From: an uncultured Collinsella sp.
Lineage (GTDB): Bacteria > Actinomycetota > Coriobacteriia > Coriobacteriales > Coriobacteriaceae
Assembly (NCBI GenBank): GCA_902490305.1
Contig: CABUDI010000002.1
Location: 69,358 to 133,357 of the forward strand
Direction of reading: 5' to 3'
DNA length: 64,000 bases
Below are positions 32,012-40,235 of this stretch, piece after piece; position 1 is the first letter of the stretch, and each line of letters opens with the position of its first letter. Both the position numbers and the translations under genes were made by a program. The notes below the pieces were generated by a model, which saw nothing but the letters and a program-made list of their open reading frames with translations, had not been told where the DNA came from and searched no databases.

Positions 32012-34453
32012 GTGGCAGAGCGTCCGACATACAAGCTCAGGTTTCTCGATCCCAAGAAGCGCTTTCCGGCGATGCCCGAGCAGCCTGCGGGACGCTCATA
32101 TGGCGTGGTCTGGAAACTCTTTGGCGAGGATCAGCATGAATCTTGTTATGTCGTCGAGTTCGTTGGCAAAAGTCATGTGTCGCTTTTGGGCTACGTAAGC
32201 GTTTCGGGTGAGGTGTACAAGGTGGACCGCCCCGTCAGCGAGGCTCCGCTGCCCAACGATCCCGACATGGAACTGGTCCTTGACGAGTCGGATTCCAGTA
32301 TTGGTGAGATTATGGTAAGGAAAGCCAACGGTGCAATGCGCGCGTGTGCGCAAACTGCCGGCTCTCCCGAAGGCCCCATGCGCGAGCAGTCCGACCACGA
32401 GACATGGAATTCGACCCGCGCCCTTCCTTACGGTGAGTTCATGGCCTCGATGTTCTTGCGCTACGTGATATTTGCCAACTCCGAAAGCGCTATTGTGAAC
32501 ACGGCGGACGCCGGCGGACTCGACGAGGGTATGCAAAACGTTGTCGACAAGATCAAGCTCGTAAAGTTGCCCGAGCCGGTCGAGGTGTTTTTGGGCTTTA
32601 ACACGGCACCGCTCCCCGATGCTATCGAGACGCTGCTTTACCGCGTTGACCATGCCGAGAATCCGAGCGGTATCGAGCGCTATGCCGCCGCCCTTATGAG
32701 CGAAATTGACTTGCCCCGCCTGCGCACCATCGCTGCCAAGTCCGAGATGAGCCTGGCTCGCATTGATCGCTCAAAGATTTTCTATCTCAATTTTGATCGT
32801 AGCCTGTTGGACCAGGACGAGATTGACATGCTGCTTGCCATCGAGTGCCGTCTCAACCGCCTCTCCGGCATCCTTGAGCGCATCGGGGCCGGATTGGTCC
32901 CTGCGGCATCCTCGCCGAGCCTTGAGGGCTGCGCGCTCTTTGATGCGTGGCATATCGCCAAGACGACCAACGATGTTCCCCGACTGCTCGATACGGCTTC
33001 GAGCGATAACCCGTGGGCCAAGCCGGGAACGGTTTCGTGCCAGCCGGGCGGCGAGTGGGACGTGCGCACCCGTTTTGCGCGAATCGTTGAGGCGCTCAAC
33101 GTGGTCACGCGGCTCGACTATACCTATCGGGCAAACGTTGCCGAGGGGATTATGCTCGTTCGGTTTGGGCAGTCTGTCGTTGATGCCATGCTGCAACGTG
33201 AATACGACGCTCAGGATGACGCCTGGCGCGAGCTGGACGAGGACACGCGCGCGATCTGGGCCGCGGAGCACGATGCGCGCGTGGCACTCACGCTTGCGGC
33301 AGCGTGTTTTGCCGCGGGCACCTGCATCACGCGCTGCTATGTGCAGATTGCTGCTCCCGACAGTGAGCAGGGCGAGCGCGTTGTCGCAACGTATTTCTTT
33401 GGGCGCGCGGCCTATCTGGCCGATTGCGTGCCTGTCGCCAAGGATCTTGAGAGCATGGACATGGACGATATGCCGTGCAAGCGTGTGCTTGAGGCGTATG
33501 AGTCAACCGCTCCGGAGACGATTGAGCCCGCTGAGGTTCACGCTCGTCCGCGTGACGACCACCGTTCGCTGCCGCCGGCGTTGCGCGACCTTCTGCTTGC
33601 CGATACGGCTGATGAGCTAGAGGTCATGGAAGAGGACGATGACCCATACGTGGCCCGTGTTGTTGAATTGCGCGAGCAGGCAAAAGTCGACCGTACAGGT
33701 GCTTTTGAAGGTTTTTCCCGTCTTGTTGAGGAGTTGGAGGCCAAGTGCGCCGTCGCCGAGCTTTTGGCGACAGGTCCGGTCCAAACGCAGTTTTGCGATA
33801 ACCAGCTGGTGCGCATGGTGCTACCGGTGTTGGAAGAAGACCGCTCTGTGCGAATCCTTCGTGCGCCCGATGCGCTGTACTTTGCCCAGCACGAGATCTG
33901 CAGCTTTTACGCCGAGCAGGAGGACTTTGAACGAGCACTGCCCGAGGTGCGCCATCTTTACGATCTGGCGCGCTCGTCCATGCAGTCGCACTTTGCGCTC
34001 ATCAACGTGCTTGCGCGTCTGGAGCGCTTTGACGAGATTATCGAGGTGGCGCGCCACGGCCTACGTATTGCCAGCGATCGTTCTGCAATCGGCTACCTGT
34101 TCTATCGCTTGGCGTTTGCCTATTGGAATTGCGATCAGCTCGAGCTCGCGTTGGCGTGCTACCGCCTCGTGCCGCGCGGCGAGGAGTCGGGTAGCAACGC
34201 GCTGGAGGAAATGCAGGGCCTTATGAACGAGATGGGTGTCAATGAGCCGCCGACGTTCGAGGAAGCGGTCGAGACCATCCACAAGGCTGGACTAGAGCTG
34301 CCGCCAGTGTCCGCCGTGACGAATCAGCTGGCAGATGCCGCTGTGCAACTGGTCGACAACGGTTTCTTTTTCCTGGCGCGCGGTTGTATCTTCCAAATGT
34401 GGCGCACCATGGGCAACGATGAGCTCGGCTCCCTCAATCGCTCGCTGGGGTAG
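32012..34453 (+). CDS. Large TPR-like protein of unknown function
   Basis: 813 residues, cytoplasmic. The N-terminal 200 residues look like a divergent beta domain (VVWKLFGEDQHESCYVVEFVGKSHV), the middle is helical with no clear motif, and about residues 590-790 contain paired helices suggesting tetratricopeptide-type repeats (FYAEQEDFERALPEVRHLYDLA, INVLARLERFDEIIEVARHGL, LAFAYWNCDQLELALACYRLV). No catalytic motif is seen. GTG 32012 has AGGGTGA upstream. It lies alone between two tRNA loci. Probably lineage-restricted; a scaffold role is only a guess. Confidence 0.65.
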   Translation: MAERPTYKLRFLDPKKRFPAMPEQPAGRSYGVVWKLFGEDQHESCYVVEFVGKSHVSLLGYVSVSGEVYKVDRPVSEAPLPNDPDMELVLDESDSSIGEIMVRKANGAMRACAQTAGSPEGPMREQSDHETWNSTRALPYGEFMASMFLRYVIFANSESAIVNTADAGGLDEGMQNVVDKIKLVKLPEPVEVFLGFNTAPLPDAIETLLYRVDHAENPSGIERYAAALMSEIDLPRLRTIAAKSEMSLARIDRSKIFYLNFDRSLLDQDEIDMLLAIECRLNRLSGILERIGAGLVPAASSPSLEGCALFDAWHIAKTTNDVPRLLDTASSDNPWAKPGTVSCQPGGEWDVRTRFARIVEALNVVTRLDYTYRANVAEGIMLVRFGQSVVDAMLQREYDAQDDAWRELDEDTRAIWAAEHDARVALTLAAACFAAGTCITRCYVQIAAPDSEQGERVVATYFFGRAAYLADCVPVAKDLESMDMDDMPCKRVLEAYESTAPETIEPAEVHARPRDDHRSLPPALRDLLLADTADELEVMEEDDDPYVARVVELREQAKVDRTGAFEGFSRLVEELEAKCAVAELLATGPVQTQFCDNQLVRMVLPVLEEDRSVRILRAPDALYFAQHEICSFYAEQEDFERALPEVRHLYDLARSSMQSHFALINVLARLERFDEIIEVARHGLRIASDRSAIGYLFYRLAFAYWNCDQLELALACYRLVPRGEESGSNALEEMQGLMNEMGVNEPPTFEEAVETIHKAGLELPPVSAVTNQLADAAVQLVDNGFFFLARGCIFQMWRTMGNDELGSLNRSLG

Positions 34454-34504
34454 TAGCGAAAACTGCAAGGAGGAAAGGCCACTGAACAATTAGAAAATTC
34501 CCTC

Positions 34505-34533
34505 TTGCCCAACTTCGACTGTTTGGTTACTAT
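34505..34533 (+). promoter_or_regulatory. Promoter of tRNA-Ser
   Basis: TTGCCC (34505-34510), 17-base spacer, TACTAT (34528-34533), 14 bases before the tRNA. Confidence 0.7.
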
Positions 34534-34547
34534 AGAACGGCTGTTAC

Positions 34548-34638
34548 GGAGAGCTGACCGAGAGGCCGAAGGTGCTCGCCTGCTAAGCGAGTATGCCCCA
34601 AAAGGGCATCTGGGGTTCGAATCCCCAGCTCTCCGCCA
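34548..34638 (+). tRNA. tRNA-Ser (GCT)
   Basis: Class II tRNA with acceptor GGAGAGC/GCTCTCC, anticodon stem CTCGC/GCGAG and loop CTGCTAA (anticodon GCT), long variable arm TATGCCCCAAAAGGGCATC, T-arm GGGG-TTCGAAT-CCCC. G73 and CCA are encoded. Confidence 0.95.
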
Positions 34639-34902
34639 GTTTAACTTTAAAGAAGGGTCCCATCGGGGGCCCTTTTTTATTATCGAGAAAGGGCGCTGGG
34701 GATTCGAACCCGAGAGGGCACGGGCGTTAAGCAAACGCGAAAGCGTTTGTAGCCCGTGGGCGAAAAGCCGCCAGGCTTTGAAGCCGGAGGGCATGCGTAG
34801 CATGCCCGGACATCCCCAGCTCTCCGCCAGTTTAACTTTAAAGAAGGGTCCCATCGGGGGCCCTTTTTTATTATCGAGAAAGGGCGCTGGGGATTCGAAC
34901 CC
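34621..34902. repeat. tRNA-Ser-linked 191-bp duplication element
   Basis: A 91-base block (34621-34711) is repeated without any difference at 34812-34902, period 191. The block holds the tRNA 3' end from the T-arm on, a GGGTCCC/GGGGCCC-type terminator with T run, and GCTGGGGATTCGAACCC, the 17-base reverse complement of the tRNA's own T-arm. Between the copies lies a hairpin-rich body: CACGGGC/GCCCGTG enclosing AAACGC-gaaa-GCGTTT, then GGCTT-tg-AAGCC, then GGGCATGC-gta-GCATGCCC. No gene is inside. Confidence 0.9.
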
Positions 34903-34903
34903 T

Positions 34904-34938
34904 CAAAAAAAGGAGGCATCCTTTCGGACGCCTCCTTT
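34904..34938 (-). terminator. Intrinsic terminator of dacA
   Basis: AAAGGAGGC (34909-34917) pairs with GCCTCCTTT (34930-34938). On the minus strand it ends in a T run (complement of A at 34904-34910). It directly abuts the second tRNA-Ser repeat. Confidence 0.85.
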
Positions 34939-34962
34939 CAGTGGGCTGATTATTCTTGCGCC

Positions 34963-36303
34963 CTACACCTCGGGCGCCTTGGCTACGGTCTCGCTCTCTG
35001 CCGTGAGCGGGCGGTTGTCGATGCGGCGGCCCAAGCGATCGAGCTTCACGAGTATCCATTCAATGGGATTCGGCCCTGCGCCTTCCTCGTCGGCAACCAG
35101 GTCCATAACGGCGATTTTGGTGCCGTCCTGCTTGAGCGTAACGCTGCCCACCTTGTCGCCCACATGCACCGTGCCCGAAAGATCGTCGTAGCTAACCTTT
35201 TCGGTCACCTCGCCGGCAAGAGAAAACACGGTCGCTTGCGCCGTAGGATCGGCGAGCGTGGCGTCGATCGTCTTATCCGTCCAGTCGGTTTGACTGATGC
35301 GCGCCATAAGCGGGTTGCCGTTGGCGGTCTTTTCCTGCGTGTTGGCGATTGCGACCGTCACCTTGTGGTCGTAGTACCAGTTGGCAAGGGTTGCGGTATC
35401 GGTAAAGCGCTGGTCGGTGGTGGTGGAGTTCAAAATAACGGTGTAGATCTCGTCGCCATCGCGGTTGTAGGCACCCGTAAAACAATAGCCTGCATCGTCG
35501 GTGGTGCCGGTCTTGCCGCCGATGTTGCCATCTTGGCCCAGCAAATAGTTATGCGTGTCCATGGAATGCGAATGGTCGGTGCCGTCGGCGCCCGTGACCT
35601 CGATCCAGGAATCCTCGCTCGCTACGACCTCGCGGATCGTGTCGTTTTTCATGGCCTCCTGCATCATCAGCGCTACGTCGTGTGCGGTTGAGTGCATATC
35701 GCCAGCCCACCCATCAAAGTCCAGACCATGCGGGTTTTCAAAAAGCGTACCGGTGCAGCCGAGCTTCTTAGCGCGCTCGTTCATGGCCTTCACAAAGGTT
35801 GCCTCGGCGTCTTTGGTCTTAGGCTCGATCTTCTTGCCCACATATTCGGCGAGCACGACGGCGGCGTCGTTGCCCGAGGGAATCATCAGGCCGCGCAGTG
35901 CCTGCTCCACGGTAAGCTCGTCGCCTTCGAGCAAGCCGGCGGTCGAATTGCCCACGGTGGCTGCGGTGTTGCTCACCGTGACCTTCTCGTCCATCTTGCA
36001 ATTCTCGACGGTTAGGATTGCGGTCATGACCTTGGTGATCGAGGCAATCTTGACCTGCTCATCGGCGCCGCGCCCATAGTAGACGGTGCCGTCTTTGCCC
36101 ATGACGAGGGCATTGGTCGCATCGATATCGGGCAGGTTTTCGGCCGTGATGCCGCGCGCATCGGCGGTTTTGCCGCAAACATTGTCGGTCGTGAGCACTT
36201 GGGCGCCGGCGACGGTGGGCGCGCCAGCGGCAAGGGCGATAGCGCAGACAAAGCCGGCGGCAAGCTGGGCTGAGCGCTTTGCAAAAGAGGTGAGGGACTT
36301 CAC
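34963..36303 (-). CDS. dacA: D-alanyl-D-alanine carboxypeptidase (class A, DacA family)
   Basis: 446 residues. Serine peptidase that trims the terminal D-Ala of peptidoglycan stem peptides outside the membrane. Active-site motifs: SxxK in IASITKVMTA, SGN in PSGNDAAVV, KTG in GGKTGTTDDAG. Signal peptide: KSLTSFAKR basic part, then AAGFVCAIALAAGAPTVAGA. A C-terminal PBP5-like beta domain follows (from about 340); no clear C-terminal anchor. GTG 36303 is chosen because it gives a clean signal peptide and lies downstream of the TATACT -10 (36348-36343); ATG 36372 would be upstream of that promoter. Divergent from the VanRS-like pair. Confidence 0.85.
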   Translation of the reverse strand: MKSLTSFAKRSAQLAAGFVCAIALAAGAPTVAGAQVLTTDNVCGKTADARGITAENLPDIDATNALVMGKDGTVYYGRGADEQVKIASITKVMTAILTVENCKMDEKVTVSNTAATVGNSTAGLLEGDELTVEQALRGLMIPSGNDAAVVLAEYVGKKIEPKTKDAEATFVKAMNERAKKLGCTGTLFENPHGLDFDGWAGDMHSTAHDVALMMQEAMKNDTIREVVASEDSWIEVTGADGTDHSHSMDTHNYLLGQDGNIGGKTGTTDDAGYCFTGAYNRDGDEIYTVILNSTTTDQRFTDTATLANWYYDHKVTVAIANTQEKTANGNPLMARISQTDWTDKTIDATLADPTAQATVFSLAGEVTEKVSYDDLSGTVHVGDKVGSVTLKQDGTKIAVMDLVADEEGAGPNPIEWILVKLDRLGRRIDNRPLTAESETVAKAPEV

Positions 36304-36342
36304 AGATTTCGCTTTCGACGGGATGGTCTCTTCTGGAACTAG

Positions 36343-36348
36343 AGTATA
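36343..36348 (-). promoter_or_regulatory. -10 element of dacA
   Basis: TATACT read on the minus strand; the -35 at the proper distance is poor, so activation by a regulator is plausible. It lies in the intergenic region shared with the divergent response regulator. Confidence 0.5.
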
Positions 36349-36500
36349 TCGTTTGCCGGCGTCGACGATCATCGCGTGCGTGCGTGGCCCACATCCGCGC
36401 CCGAACGGGCACAAGGGTGCTTAAGGCCGACTTAATCACCCACGCTTGTTGTGTGTGGCGTGCGTCGCCTCGGGCATAATGGAGCGCGAGAGGAGCACGC

Positions 36501-37196
36501 ATGAACGAGCGCATACTGGTAGTTGATGACGAGAAGGCCATCGCCGACTTGGTTGGTATCTACCTTACAAAAGAGGGCTTTGATGTCCAGATTGCCTATA
36601 GCGGGGCCGATGCTGCCAAGGCAATCTTGGAGCAGGAGTTCGATTTGGCGCTGCTGGATGTCATGCTGCCCGATATCGATGGATTTGAGCTGCTGCGTAC
36701 GATCCGTTCCAGCCATACCTATCCTGTGATCATGCTGACGGCGCGCGATGCCCAGCAAGACAAGATCGAGGGCCTTTCGCTTGGCGCGGACGATTACGTG
36801 GTTAAGCCGTTCCGTCCGCTTGAGCTCATCGCGCGCGTGCATGCTCAGCTTCGCCGCTACACCAGCTACGGTAGCCGCGCGCAGGTGGCCGAGTCGCCGA
36901 TCATCCAGCTCGACGGCCTGGAGATCAACCGCGATGCTCGTTCCGTAATGGTGGACGGTGCGCCGGTGCGCCTCACGCCCATCGAGTATTCCATCTTGCT
37001 GTATCTGGTCGAGCATCGCGGCAGTGTGGTGGCCGTGGAGGATCTGTTCCGCGCGGTGTGGAACGAGGATTTTATGCCCGGCTCCAACAATACGGTGATG
37101 GTGCACATTCGCCACCTGCGCGAAAAGATCGGTGACGACGCTCAAAAGCCGCGCTTTATCAAAAACGTCTGGGGCGTCGGCTACATAATCGAATAA
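36501..37196 (+). CDS. OmpR/VanR-type response regulator
   Basis: 231 residues. Receiver domain with acidic pair Asp9-Asp10, phosphoacceptor Asp53 (LLDVMLPDIDG), MLTARD and VVKPF; C-terminal winged helix with LTPIEYSILLYLVEHRGSVV and RHLREKIGDDAQKPRFIKNVWGVGYII, close in style to VanR. GAGAGGAG precedes the ATG. It forms a pair with the kinase 25 bases downstream and is divergent from dacA, so control of cell-wall D,D-carboxypeptidase is a natural inference. Confidence 0.88.
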   Translation: MNERILVVDDEKAIADLVGIYLTKEGFDVQIAYSGADAAKAILEQEFDLALLDVMLPDIDGFELLRTIRSSHTYPVIMLTARDAQQDKIEGLSLGADDYVVKPFRPLELIARVHAQLRRYTSYGSRAQVAESPIIQLDGLEINRDARSVMVDGAPVRLTPIEYSILLYLVEHRGSVVAVEDLFRAVWNEDFMPGSNNTVMVHIRHLREKIGDDAQKPRFIKNVWGVGYIIE

Positions 37197-37221
37197 CGCC
37201 TTTGATGGTGGGGAAGTGGAT

Positions 37222-38460
37222 ATGACAAAAGACGATAGGCAAGCGTTCGAGGTGCCCGATCGACTCTTTGAATACGTGAGGTCAGTCGTCGACAACCGCG
37301 CGCTTGCAACGGTGCTGCTCTTTTTGCTGAGCCTGCTGCTGATTGGCATCGATAACATCGCTGGAATCTTGGCGGTGCTGCTTGTTGGCTTTTTGCTGAT
37401 CGATCGATTTGAGATCGTGTGCCGCTGCGTGGTGATTGGCGGCGCCGCGTGGGCCATGACGTTGGCGATTGGCGCCATGGCGCTCGGCGGCATCGAAGGG
37501 CCGGTGTTGTTCGATGCCGGCTTTGTATTCAACATGCTTGGCTTTGTGCTGGCGCTTGCCGCGTGCGTGCTGTTCTTGTGCGGCCGCGCCCTGTACTACC
37601 AGGGCTACGAGCAGGGCGAGCAGCATGCCGATTGTGTGCTGGCTGCTCGTATTCAAGATCGCCTGATCGATCACCCCGACACCTGGGACAACATCGACGG
37701 CGACTTCTTGGAGGTCGAGGGCGCCCTTAACCGCGTGCGTGACCGTGAGCGCAAGGTGCAACAGGCCTTGCGTGACGAATCTCATCGCAAGGACGATCTG
37801 GTCACGTACTTGGCACATGACCTACGCACCCCGCTTGCCAGTGTGGTGGGCTATCTTTCGCTGCTGCAAGAGGCTCCTGAGCTGCCGGTTGAGCAACGTG
37901 CGCACTTTACGGGCGTGGCTCTCGACAAAGCGCACCGGCTCGATGCGCTCATCGAAGAGTTCTTCGATATCACGCGCTTTGACTTCCACGATATCGTGCT
38001 CACGCGCGGCTATGTTGATCTGGGGTTGCTGCTGGCTCAGGTGGCTGACGAGTTCTATCCCATCCTCAACGAGCAGCATAAGGAAGCCCAAGTTGATATT
38101 CGCGAGGACCTGACGGTGCTCGTGGATGGCGACAAGATGGCTCGCGTGTTCAACAACATCATGAAAAACGCCGTTGCCTATAGCTATGAGGGCTCGACCA
38201 TCACGATCGAGGCCAGACGCCGGGACGGCGGTGGCGTGCGCGTGCGCTTTATCAATCAGGGCGATCCCATCCCTGAGGCAAAGCTCAAGGTGATCTTTGA
38301 GAAGTTCTATCGCCTGGATGCGGCGCGTGCGACCAATCGCGGCGGCGCTGGACTGGGGCTTGCCATCGCCAAGGAGATCGTATGCGCGCACGGCGGTACC
38401 GTTGCATGTGAATCGACGCCCGAACACACGATATTCACCATCGAGCTGCCCGCCGCATAG
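37222..38460 (+). CDS. VanS-like sensor histidine kinase
   Basis: 412 residues. Four hydrophobic stretches in residues 20-130 (two hairpins, almost no extracellular loop), then a HAMP-like linker, H-box TYLAHDLRTPLASVVGY (His199), N-box NNIMKNAVAYSYEG, and G-boxes NRGGAGLGLAIAKEIV. The near absence of an outer sensor domain suggests sensing within the membrane. ATG 37222 follows GGGGAAG; GTG 37216 is an alternative. Partner of the preceding regulator. Confidence 0.85.
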   Translation: MTKDDRQAFEVPDRLFEYVRSVVDNRALATVLLFLLSLLLIGIDNIAGILAVLLVGFLLIDRFEIVCRCVVIGGAAWAMTLAIGAMALGGIEGPVLFDAGFVFNMLGFVLALAACVLFLCGRALYYQGYEQGEQHADCVLAARIQDRLIDHPDTWDNIDGDFLEVEGALNRVRDRERKVQQALRDESHRKDDLVTYLAHDLRTPLASVVGYLSLLQEAPELPVEQRAHFTGVALDKAHRLDALIEEFFDITRFDFHDIVLTRGYVDLGLLLAQVADEFYPILNEQHKEAQVDIREDLTVLVDGDKMARVFNNIMKNAVAYSYEGSTITIEARRRDGGGVRVRFINQGDPIPEAKLKVIFEKFYRLDAARATNRGGAGLGLAIAKEIVCAHGGTVACESTPEHTIFTIELPAA

Positions 38461-38563
38461 CCAGTGTGCCCTTACAAACACTTGACAATGCGCTCACGTG
38501 CATATGAGCCGCGATTCCTACTATCGATACTGCTGAATTGATATCGATGTGGAGGTATGCGGT

Positions 38564-39439
38564 ATGACGGCTGCTGCGGCTGCGGAGCCCACGGAGCTTG
38601 AAGAACTCATGAAAGCGCAGGCCGAGGCCGCGCACGAGCGCGAGGTTGGGGATGCGACTCGCCCCACGGCAGAGGATCTTGCCGCCTCGCCGACGCGAAT
38701 CGATGTCGAGGGCCTCGACCTGTTCTATGGCGACCATCATGCGCTCAAGGACGTGAATATCAAGATCCGCGACAAGCAGATCACCTCGTTCATCGGGCCT
38801 TCGGGCTGCGGAAAGTCCACGTTGCTGCGCTGCTTTAACCGCATGAACGACGGCATCAAGGATTGCCGCATCGAGGGCAAGATTGCGCTCGATGGTCAAG
38901 ATATCCTGGGCGACTACGACATCTGCCGCTTGCGCCAGCGCGTGGGCATGGTGTTCCAGCGCCCCAACCCGTTTCCCATGAGCATCTACGACAACGTCGC
39001 CTACGGTCCTCGCGGCATGGGAGTGCGCGACCGCGTCGTGCTCGACGAGCTGGTCGAGGATTCCCTTCGTCGCGCTGCGCTATGGGATGAGGTCAAGGAC
39101 AAGCTCAAAGAGTCGGGTCTGGGTCTTTCGGGCGGCCAGCAGCAGCGTCTGTGCATCGCCCGCGCACTTGCCGTGCAGCCCGACATTCTGCTGATGGACG
39201 AGCCGACCTCGGCACTCGACCCTGTGTCGACGCTGGTGGTGGAGCAGCTGGCCTGCGAGCTCAAAGAGACCTGCACGCTCGTGGTCGTTACGCACAATAT
39301 GCAGCAGGCGGCGCGTATCTCCGATTCGGTCGCATTCTTTTTGCTGGGTGAGCTGGTGGAGCACGCGCCCACCGCGCAACTCTTCAAGAATCCGACCGAT
39401 CCGCGCACGGCGGATTATTTGACGGGGCGTTTTGGCTGA
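38564..39439 (+). CDS. pstB: Phosphate ABC transporter ATP-binding protein
   Basis: 291 residues. PstB-type ATPase: Walker A GPSGCGKST, LRCFNRMND, VFQRPNPFPMSIYDNVAYGPR (diagnostic for PstB), signature LSGGQQQRLCIARAL, Walker B ILLMDEPTSALDP, and HNMQQAARISD. An additional acidic N-terminal extension of about 45 residues precedes the domain. ATG 38564 has GGAGG 8 bases upstream. The pstS, pstC, pstA and phoU genes are not adjacent; only a PhoBR-like pair follows. TTGACA (38482-38487) lies upstream but a well-spaced -10 is missing. Confidence 0.9.
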   Translation: MTAAAAAEPTELEELMKAQAEAAHEREVGDATRPTAEDLAASPTRIDVEGLDLFYGDHHALKDVNIKIRDKQITSFIGPSGCGKSTLLRCFNRMNDGIKDCRIEGKIALDGQDILGDYDICRLRQRVGMVFQRPNPFPMSIYDNVAYGPRGMGVRDRVVLDELVEDSLRRAALWDEVKDKLKESGLGLSGGQQQRLCIARALAVQPDILLMDEPTSALDPVSTLVVEQLACELKETCTLVVVTHNMQQAARISDSVAFFLLGELVEHAPTAQLFKNPTDPRTADYLTGRFG

Positions 39440-39503
39440 TACCATCTAGTAAAGGTACCTTTAGGGTTAAGATGCGGTCATGCCGGCCGCAAAGGGGTTC
39501 AAC

Positions 39504-40232
39504 ATGATCTATTACGTCGAGGACGATGACAACATCAGGGATTTGACGGTCTATGCGCTGCGCAAGCAGGGGATTGAGGCCGAAGGCTTTTCGTGCGACG
39601 GTGAGTTTAAGGCTGCCGTGGCGCGACGGGTACCCGATGCCGTCCTGCTCGACATCATGCTGCCCGATACCGATGGCTTGGCGATTATGCGTCGACTGCG
39701 TGCCGATCGCCTGACGGCGACGGTGCCCATCATGATGCTTACCGCCAAGGATACCGAGCTCGACAAGGTGATGGCGCTCGATGGCGGTGCCGACGATTAC
39801 CTGACTAAGCCGTTTTCGCTCATGGAGCTCGCCAGCCGCTGCCGCGCACTGCTGCGTCGCGGCGGCATGGTCAAACAGGCAAGCGATGTGCTCAGCGTGG
39901 GCGACATTGTGCTCTCGCCCAGCCATCGTGAGGTGACTGTTGCCGGCGAGTCGCTTAAGCTCACCCTGCGCGAGTTCGACCTGCTCGAGTACCTCATGCG
40001 CAAGCCCGGCGTGGTCTTTACCCGCGAGTCGTTGCTGCAGAGCGTGTGGGGCTGGGACTTCGACGGCGGTTCGCGCACCGTTGACGTGCACGTGCAGACG
40101 CTTCGCCAAAAACTGGGCGAGCATGCCAGCGCCATCGAGACCGTGCGCGGCGTGGGCTACCGCTTGGCCGAGCCTTCTTCCGGTGATGGTGCCGAAGGTG
40201 ACGACATCGCGGCCACCGCATCGGAGGAGTAA
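39504..40232 (+). CDS. OmpR/PhoB-type response regulator
   Basis: 242 residues. Receiver domain with acidic cluster EDDDN, phosphoacceptor Asp50 (LLDIMLPDTDG), MLTAKD and LTKPF; winged-helix DNA-binding domain with LTLREFDLLEYLMRKPGVVFTRESLLQSVWGWDF and RTVDVHVQTLRQKLG; an acidic tail. ATG 39504 has AAAGGGG upstream; ATG 39480 is less likely. Its place between pstB and a PhoR-like kinase suggests phosphate-starvation control. Confidence 0.85.
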   Translation: MIYYVEDDDNIRDLTVYALRKQGIEAEGFSCDGEFKAAVARRVPDAVLLDIMLPDTDGLAIMRRLRADRLTATVPIMMLTAKDTELDKVMALDGGADDYLTKPFSLMELASRCRALLRRGGMVKQASDVLSVGDIVLSPSHREVTVAGESLKLTLREFDLLEYLMRKPGVVFTRESLLQSVWGWDFDGGSRTVDVHVQTLRQKLGEHASAIETVRGVGYRLAEPSSGDGAEGDDIAATASEE

Positions 40233-40235
40233 CCC

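Noticed and set aside
34324..34854. Minus-strand open frame with RRAGDSNPR-type peptide
   Set aside because: Same artefact, antisense of tRNA-Ser and its duplicated 3' end.
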